DNA from: JAXDLK01 sp034666665
Lineage (GTDB): Bacteria; Desulfobacterota; Binatia; JACPRU01
DNA length: 18,080 nt
Assembly: GCA_034666665.1 (NCBI GenBank)
Contig: JAXDLK010000103.1
Span: 1 to 18,080 of the forward strand
Reading direction: 5' to 3'
Made by a program: the position numbers and the translations under genes. Positions 14,601 through 18,080 of the stretch are shown one piece after another. The first letter of the stretch is position 1, and each line of letters opens with the position of its first letter. Under the pieces are notes generated by a model. It had not been told where the DNA came from. It saw nothing but the letters and a program-made list of their open reading frames with translations, and ran no database searches.

Positions 14601-16289
14601 GTCGCGGCGGCTTCGGTGCGGGCGCTCTTCTGGGTGCTCGGTGCCACGGCGATCGCGGCGGCGCTGGTCGAGGACAGGCCTTCCCGGCGCGTCGCCTTCA
14701 CCGCCGCGGGGGGTGCCGCGCTTCTCGGCGGCGCCGCCGACACGATCTTTCTCTGGGACCGGATGAACACGATCTTCAAGCTCTACCTCGAGATGTGGCT
14801 CCTCTTCGGCATTGCCGGAGCGGTGTGGCTGCAAGTGCTCCGCCGGGAGAGCCCCGCGCGGCGGTGGACGCGCTTCGCCTGGGGAGCCGCCTTCTCGATC
14901 CTCGTCGCCGCCTCCGCCGTCACCGCCGTCTCGGACGTGGTCGGCACGCTACGGACCCGTCACGCTCCCGGTCCCCGGCCGACGCTCGACGGTCAGGCAT
15001 ACCTGGCGCTCCAAGACCCGATCGACCGCCGCGCGATCCAGTGGCTGAACCGGCAAGTCTCCGGAACGCCCGTCCTCCTGGAGGCGCACGGCCCGTCGTA
15101 CCAGGAGTTCAGCCGCATCTCGATGAACACGGGCCTGCCGACGGTCCTCGGGTGGGACTATCATCTCTCGCAGCGCGCTCATTCCTGGGACGAGATCAAC
15201 CGCCGCAAGGCGGACGTGCTGACGATCTACGACGGCATGGATCGGGCGGAGGTCGAGGGCCTCCTCGATCGCTACCACGTCGCGATGGTGTACGTCGGAC
15301 CCCTCGAGCGCCGGACGTATGCGCGCGCGGGGCTCGCGAAGTTCACCGCGTGGCCGGACGTGTTTCAACGGCTGTACGGGAGCCTCGGCGCCGACGTGTT
15401 CGCCGTCACGCGGAACTTCCAGTGGAACGAGGTACCGCCGATCGTCGATCAACCGGCGCCGGAGCCGGAGCGGCCCGCAGCGGAATCGTCCGCCGCCGTC
15501 GAAGCGGAGCCGCAGCTGCCGCTCGGGCAGCTCCGACAGCCCCGCGCCCTCGCCGTCGACGCCCGCGGCGCGGTGTGGGTGGCGGACTTCGGCAACGACC
15601 GCATCCAGCGATTCGACGAGCAGCTGCGCCCGGCCGGCGGCTTCGGCAACACCGGAGAAGGCCCGTCGCAGTTCAACGACCCCTGCGGCATCGCGGTCGG
15701 TCCCGACGGACGGATCTACGTCGCGGACACCTGGAACCACCGCGTGCAGATCTTCGCGCCCAACGGTGAGCTCGCCGAGCAGTGGAGCGCCGAGCTGTAC
15801 GGACCGCGCGGCATCGCGGTCGCGGCCGACGGCACCGTGTACGTGACGGACACGGGGAACGGCCGCGTGGTGGTCTTCTCTCCCGAGGGCGAGGTCGCCG
15901 CCACCTGGGGAACGAAAGGCAGCGGCAGCGGCGAGCTCCAGGACCCGATCGGCATCGCCACCGGCGGCGATCGCATCTACGTCGCGGACGCCGGCAACCG
16001 ACGGATCGTGGTGCTCGATGCGCACGGTGAAACGCTGGCGGCGTGGCCCGTCGACGGGTGGAAGGACCAGGTGTATCGCGAGCCGTACCTGGCGCTGCTG
16101 CCCGACGGAACCCTGGCCGCGACCGATCCCCCGGGCGACCGCGTCCTCTTCTTCGACACGAAGGGAGCGGTCACCGGAGAGCGCCGCCTCGAGGAGGGAT
16201 CGAACCCGACCGGCATCGCCGTCGGCCGCGAGGGGAAACTGATCGTCGCGGCGCTGAAGCTGGATCGGCTGGTCGAGGTCGCGCGCTGA
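11661..16289 (+). CDS. Three-part membrane protein: GT-C glycosyltransferase + YYY (DUF2298) domain + NHL propeller
   Basis: A 1542-aa fusion. Residues 1-545 are a PMT/ArnT-like GT-C region: after the first helix comes the acidic loop DWDEGHGFHPDE (24-35), where GT-C enzymes keep catalytic and metal-site acids, then about ten helices and a soluble lobe (385-545). A Gly-rich linker (558-575) leads to a complete YYY domain (576-1250) with EKPMDFSFLNALYR (692-705), INYPHFGH (721-728), DTINEFPLWSFLFADLHAH (814-832), DRMNTIFKLYLEMW (1033-1046) and NTGLPTVLGW (1156-1165). A Pro/Glu-rich linker (1253-1287) then leads to six NHL units (1288-1542), each with a PxGIAV-GxIYVADTxNxRV pattern. The ATG is 15 bp after the previous stop with no clear Shine-Dalgarno, so coupling is likely. 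The propeller probably lies on the same (outer) side as the soluble tail of the YYY domain. Sugar donor and acceptor are unknown. Confidence 0.88.
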   Translation: MRRRGAALLAILALASVLRFVGLDWDEGHGFHPDERRIVFALEEISFRPLRLNPHFFAYGSFPLYLQRAWVSAASAIRPEWGGYDGSFRSGRALSAVVGVASVAWLYRLGALLYGPTCGLVAALLLALAVLPIQHAHFITFDLYQAFLVLVALERLVVFTRTGLRRHLLAGSAAVGLALATKVSSAPLLLPLVIAALWVRPASGRAGAAWARALSLASGLATAFVCFAATEPYAFIDPQFLHDVREQAAMVREAGTVPYTIQYLGTRPYLDDLREAFLWGTGPVLGVAAALGTIAALFSAFRRPRAAEIVLLSFFVPYLAVTGIFPVKFMRYLLPLYALWCLYAAHLVVGERGTTRGRRTVLALVIAATAFHAASFFSIYLRPHVWITASRWFYRSVPAGAALITPHWEEGFPVGVDGHDGGQYRQLELPLYDGDGPQKTRLLAERLAAGDVLVFPSKRLYGAITNAPDRYPETNRFLQLLFAGDLGYRLDAVFASRPRLLGFELDDDRADESFSVYDHPKTLVFRKVAPLAAAEIATRIHTRVPSRRMTRADILASGGAQGEGAGGGGERPSGIESSLGALLLWLVALVLLAFAGRRSLAACLPRLPPAAIGGLGPTFGYLLFAYLSWIVAAVGLAPFSSLTVLTVALLLVALAARLPRPPGSSTAMVVFFASFFFFVAMRAATPEVYWGEKPMDFSFLNALYRTTVLPAPEPWMSGKTINYPHFGHFSVAALGKLTGVAPGLAFNLGIATIAGLTAAAAFGVGALVTESVSGGAAAALLLVFAGNLSGPVELARRATVDFNYFWATSRVIPDTINEFPLWSFLFADLHAHVLVLPLSLLLFGIAAAGAIDRRPRAAVPLLASLALGAVAVTNTWGFPIWAGALLGISVIAGLATRQPTRVVTAALAVAASFVWFAPFWHHFQFPPRNWGWETQEAPLTGVLLIFGLFLFPLLTALSDFLRRGGVRGPVRLLGGITIALVAAASVRALFWVLGATAIAAALVEDRPSRRVAFTAAGGAALLGGAADTIFLWDRMNTIFKLYLEMWLLFGIAGAVWLQVLRRESPARRWTRFAWGAAFSILVAASAVTAVSDVVGTLRTRHAPGPRPTLDGQAYLALQDPIDRRAIQWLNRQVSGTPVLLEAHGPSYQEFSRISMNTGLPTVLGWDYHLSQRAHSWDEINRRKADVLTIYDGMDRAEVEGLLDRYHVAMVYVGPLERRTYARAGLAKFTAWPDVFQRLYGSLGADVFAVTRNFQWNEVPPIVDQPAPEPERPAAESSAAVEAEPQLPLGQLRQPRALAVDARGAVWVADFGNDRIQRFDEQLRPAGGFGNTGEGPSQFNDPCGIAVGPDGRIYVADTWNHRVQIFAPNGELAEQWSAELYGPRGIAVAADGTVYVTDTGNGRVVVFSPEGEVAATWGTKGSGSGELQDPIGIATGGDRIYVADAGNRRIVVLDAHGETLAAWPVDGWKDQVYREPYLALLPDGTLAATDPPGDRVLFFDTKGAVTGERRLEEGSNPTGIAVGREGKLIVAALKLDRLVEVAR
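13343..13368 (+). other. Predicted G-quadruplex inside the inter-domain linker
   Basis: Four G-runs on the coding strand (13343-13345, 13349-13351, 13355-13357, 13365-13368) with loops of 3, 3 and 7 bases fit the G3+N1-7 rule. The stretch encodes the Gly/Glu-rich linker at about residues 561-570, between the GT-C and YYY domains of the fusion protein. Confidence 0.6.
15522..16286 (+). repeat. Six NHL repeats (beta-propeller) at the end of the fusion protein
   Basis: Protein residues 1288-1542. Unit cores: ALAVDARGAVWVADFGNDRI (1296-1315), GIAVGPDGRIYVADTWNHRV (1343-1362), GIAVAADGTVYVTDTGNGRV (1384-1403), GIATGGDRIYVADAGNRRIV (1431-1450), then a weaker unit (LALLPDGTLAATDPPGDRV, 1477-1495) and a last degenerate one (GIAVGREGKLIVAALKLDRL, 1518-1537). 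NHL propellers bind proteins, RNA or glycans, or act enzymatically. Six units make a closed propeller possible without further sequence. Confidence 0.85.
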
Positions 16290-16297
16290 CGAGCGCG
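16282..16297. terminator. Short inverted repeat between convergent stops (weak)
   Basis: CGCGC (16282-16286) pairs with GCGCG (16293-16297) around a six-base loop that contains the NHL-fusion stop codon, in the 9-bp gap before the stop of the convergent gene. The stem is only 5 bp and has no T-run, so this is a weak candidate for a shared transcript end. Confidence 0.2.
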
Positions 16298-16298
16298 G

Positions 16299-18080
16299 TC
16301 AATCCCAGTCGATCTCGTTCACGTGGACGAAGCCGTTCCGATCCATGTTCGTCACGTGGAGGTGGACCTCGAGCGCCGTCACCCCCGGAACGGCCACCGG
16401 GCTCTCGAAATCGATCTCCATCACGTCGCCCGGCGCGTCGGAGAAGCGCTTCACCCCCCATTCGCGCTCGCCCTCGCCGGATCGGGTCCGCACCGCGATC
16501 TCCTCGGCGCCGGTGTGAGAGACGGTGACGCGAACGCGCCGGATCGTCGTTCCCGGAAGCTGCACGAGGAAGCGAGCGGGATTCACGCCGGCCGAGCGCG
16601 CGAGGGTGGCGAGGTCGCCGTCGAAGATCGCCTGCGCCTCGCCGATGTCGAGAGCGGAATGCTCGATCTCGATCGGCCCTCCGCGATGGCGGACGGTCTC
16701 CCGCACCGGCGTCTCGCGCACCCGCTGCTCGCGGAGAAGCCAGTCGGCGAAATCCGGGGCGCGCTCGAGCCGCGACATGCGGAAGAGCGGCTGCCCGCGG
16801 AGATCCGGAATCGTCGCCACCACGCGCTCGCGCACAGGGCACGCGCGCGAGCGGAGCTCGTCGAACGTGCCCACGGACGCGACGTAGAGCACGTCCGCGG
16901 GAAGCCGGGCGTCGGCGCGGCAGAAGGTGCCGAAGTCGTCGACCGTCGTCTTCCGCGCCGCCTCGCCGCGCAAGTAGAAAGGGATGAAGATGTACGCGGC
17001 GTTGAACGCGCCGTGCGAGACGCGAATCCGGCGATACTCCTGGTGGTGGCGGGCGATCCAGCGAAATACCTCGGGCGCCCCCATCTGCACGCCGTAGAAG
17101 CCGTAGTCCGCGTAGGCGTAGCGCGCCGAGTCGAACACGTAGGTCTGGAAGAGCACGGCGTTCACCGCCAGCGCCGCCGCGAGCCCGAGCGCGGCGACGC
17201 GCTCGACCGCGGCGCGGCGGGCGACGAGCGACCACACCCGACCGAGCCCGATCAGCGACAGCACGAGCAGCAGCACCCCGACCGGCATCGCGCGTGCGTT
17301 GTTGAAACCGACCAGCGATGCGGAGGAGAGCGAGGCGATCACCAGCGCGAGGAGGGTCCGGTGCTCGACCCGTCCGAGGCGCAGGAGCACCGCCCCCAGG
17401 CCGATCGCGGCGAACGGCGCCGTCCACGGCGGTAGCTGGGGCAGCCCGGCGACGACGTGTCGCTCCATCGGACCGGAGTTCTGCGTGCCGCTCCAGGTGT
17501 ACCAGAACCGCGGATCGAGCCCCTGCGCGTAATTCGAGGCGATCTGCCGGACCTGGTCCGCGACCGGCTTCTGCCGGAACTCCCGGAAGCCGAGCGCCTC
17601 CAGACGCTTCATGGCGACGTCGGGACGATTCCACTGCACGTAGAGAGCGGGCGCGAGCAGCAGAGCGAGCAGCGCGACCGCACCGAGGGACACCCGCCAG
17701 CGGCGGAGATGCTCCGGAAGATTGATGATGGCGAGCAACGTCAAGCCGACGGCCACCCACCCGCGGGCGGGCGTGTAGGAGTAGAACGCCGCCGCTGCCG
17801 AGATCGCGGCCGGGATCGCCCACGCGCCGTGCTCGCGCAGCGCGAGCAGGTAGCAGAGCGCGAAGGCGAGGAAGAAGGAGGTCGCGACGACGTACTCGAA
17901 GCCCGTCCGGCTGTGCAGGTACCAGAGGGGAGTGGTCGCAAAGACGGCGAACGTCGCCCATGCGGGACGGACGCCGTACACCCGCCGCGCGAGACCGTAC
18001 ACCGCACCGACGCCGACGAGGCTGACGCAGGCGGTCCCCAACCGGACCGACTTCTCGGTGAGCCCGGCGAGGAACACGAA
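16299..18080 (-). CDS. GT39/PMT_2-like glycosyltransferase with C-terminal discoidin-like domain (5' end missing)
   Basis: The frame is open to the right edge (593 codons visible plus stop), so the true start lies outside; the GTG at 18077 is not a credible start. The visible part begins near the second membrane helix (LGTACVSLVGVGAVYGLARR), so the first helix and the catalytic acidic loop are beyond the window, perhaps 80-100 residues. Numbered from 18077, about nine helices follow to residue 312; HSRTGFEY (55-62) and NNARAMPVGVLLLV (259-272) resemble GT39 loops. A soluble lobe (325-460) comes next, then a beta-rich domain (475-592) beginning LDIGEAQAIFDGDLATLARS, which resembles F5/8 type C (discoidin) carbohydrate-binding folds. 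It likely transfers sugar from a polyprenol phosphate donor at the outer face of the inner membrane. It converges on the NHL fusion with 9 bp between stops. Confidence 0.82.
   Translation of the reverse strand, partial: FVFLAGLTEKSVRLGTACVSLVGVGAVYGLARRVYGVRPAWATFAVFATTPLWYLHSRTGFEYVVATSFFLAFALCYLLALREHGAWAIPAAISAAAAFYSYTPARGWVAVGLTLLAIINLPEHLRRWRVSLGAVALLALLLAPALYVQWNRPDVAMKRLEALGFREFRQKPVADQVRQIASNYAQGLDPRFWYTWSGTQNSGPMERHVVAGLPQLPPWTAPFAAIGLGAVLLRLGRVEHRTLLALVIASLSSASLVGFNNARAMPVGVLLLVLSLIGLGRVWSLVARRAAVERVAALGLAAALAVNAVLFQTYVFDSARYAYADYGFYGVQMGAPEVFRWIARHHQEYRRIRVSHGAFNAAYIFIPFYLRGEAARKTTVDDFGTFCRADARLPADVLYVASVGTFDELRSRACPVRERVVATIPDLRGQPLFRMSRLERAPDFADWLLREQRVRETPVRETVRHRGGPIEIEHSALDIGEAQAIFDGDLATLARSAGVNPARFLVQLPGTTIRRVRVTVSHTGAEEIAVRTRSGEGEREWGVKRFSDAPGDVMEIDFESPVAVPGVTALEVHLHVTNMDRNGFVHVNEIDWD

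Noticed and set aside
13412..15769. A 785-codon plus-strand frame inside the fusion gene
   Set aside because: It is out of frame with a conserved YYY/NHL sequence, and its product is Arg/Ala/Gly-rich without motifs.
16171..17961. A second long minus-strand frame within the GT39-like gene
   Set aside because: It is frame-shifted relative to the membrane-helix-bearing frame and its product is Arg-rich and motif-free.
1..18080. tRNA, rRNA, CRISPR, insertion sequence, integrase or phage genes
   Set aside because: I looked for these on both strands. No cloverleaf-like segment, regular spaced repeats, transposase motif or terminal repeats stood out, and coding density leaves little room for them.

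Overview
This is an 18-kb window of high-GC bacterial DNA with dense, codon-biased genes, short intergenic gaps and no RNA genes, insertion sequences, CRISPR arrays or phage genes that I can see. A Gram-negative host is suggested by a class III/N-methylated type IV pilin-like protein and by a homodimeric (AceE-type) pyruvate dehydrogenase E1. The mix of a BphC/HsaC-type ring-cleavage dioxygenase, DUF2298 ('YYY') membrane proteins and NHL propellers fits an uncultured soil or subsurface lineage such as Binatota, Myxococcota, Desulfobacterota or Rokubacteria. That placement is inference; the sequence alone does not fix it.

Left part (1-5449). The window opens in the 3' end of an extradiol dioxygenase gene. 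Next come a small orphan pilin-like gene with a near-leaderless promoter, then a HIT-family gene and a short-chain dehydrogenase 8 bp apart. The dehydrogenase runs tail-to-tail into, and overlaps by 69 bp, a membrane methyltransferase of the ICMT/PEMT type. That gene lies 19 bp downstream of aceE on the minus strand.

Middle part (5450-9427). A 197-bp divergent control region separates aceE from a small basic protein with a coiled coil, an AT-hook-like linker and a conserved-looking C-terminal module. Its gene converges, across a perfect 12-bp inverted repeat, on a minus-strand unit of FAD-dependent oxidoreductase, ABC ATPase and ABC-2 permease (DrrA/DrrB or NodI/NodJ-like exporter).

Right part (9428-18080). 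Two large plus-strand membrane genes start back-to-back with the oxidoreductase. The first encodes a 712-aa single-domain DUF2298/YYY protein. The second encodes a 1542-aa fusion: an N-terminal GT-C (PMT-like) glycosyltransferase region, a second full YYY domain, and a C-terminal six-unit NHL beta-propeller. A partial GT39/PMT_2-like glycosyltransferase with a C-terminal discoidin-like domain converges on it from the right edge.

Taken together, roughly 6.1-18.1 kb looks like an envelope glycan or glycolipid locus: polyprenol-sugar-type transferases, a UDP-galactopyranose-mutase-like flavoprotein and an exporter. The most unusual item is the GT-C/YYY/NHL fusion sitting next to a stand-alone paralogue of its middle domain. 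A predicted G-quadruplex falls exactly in the DNA encoding the fusion's first inter-domain linker.
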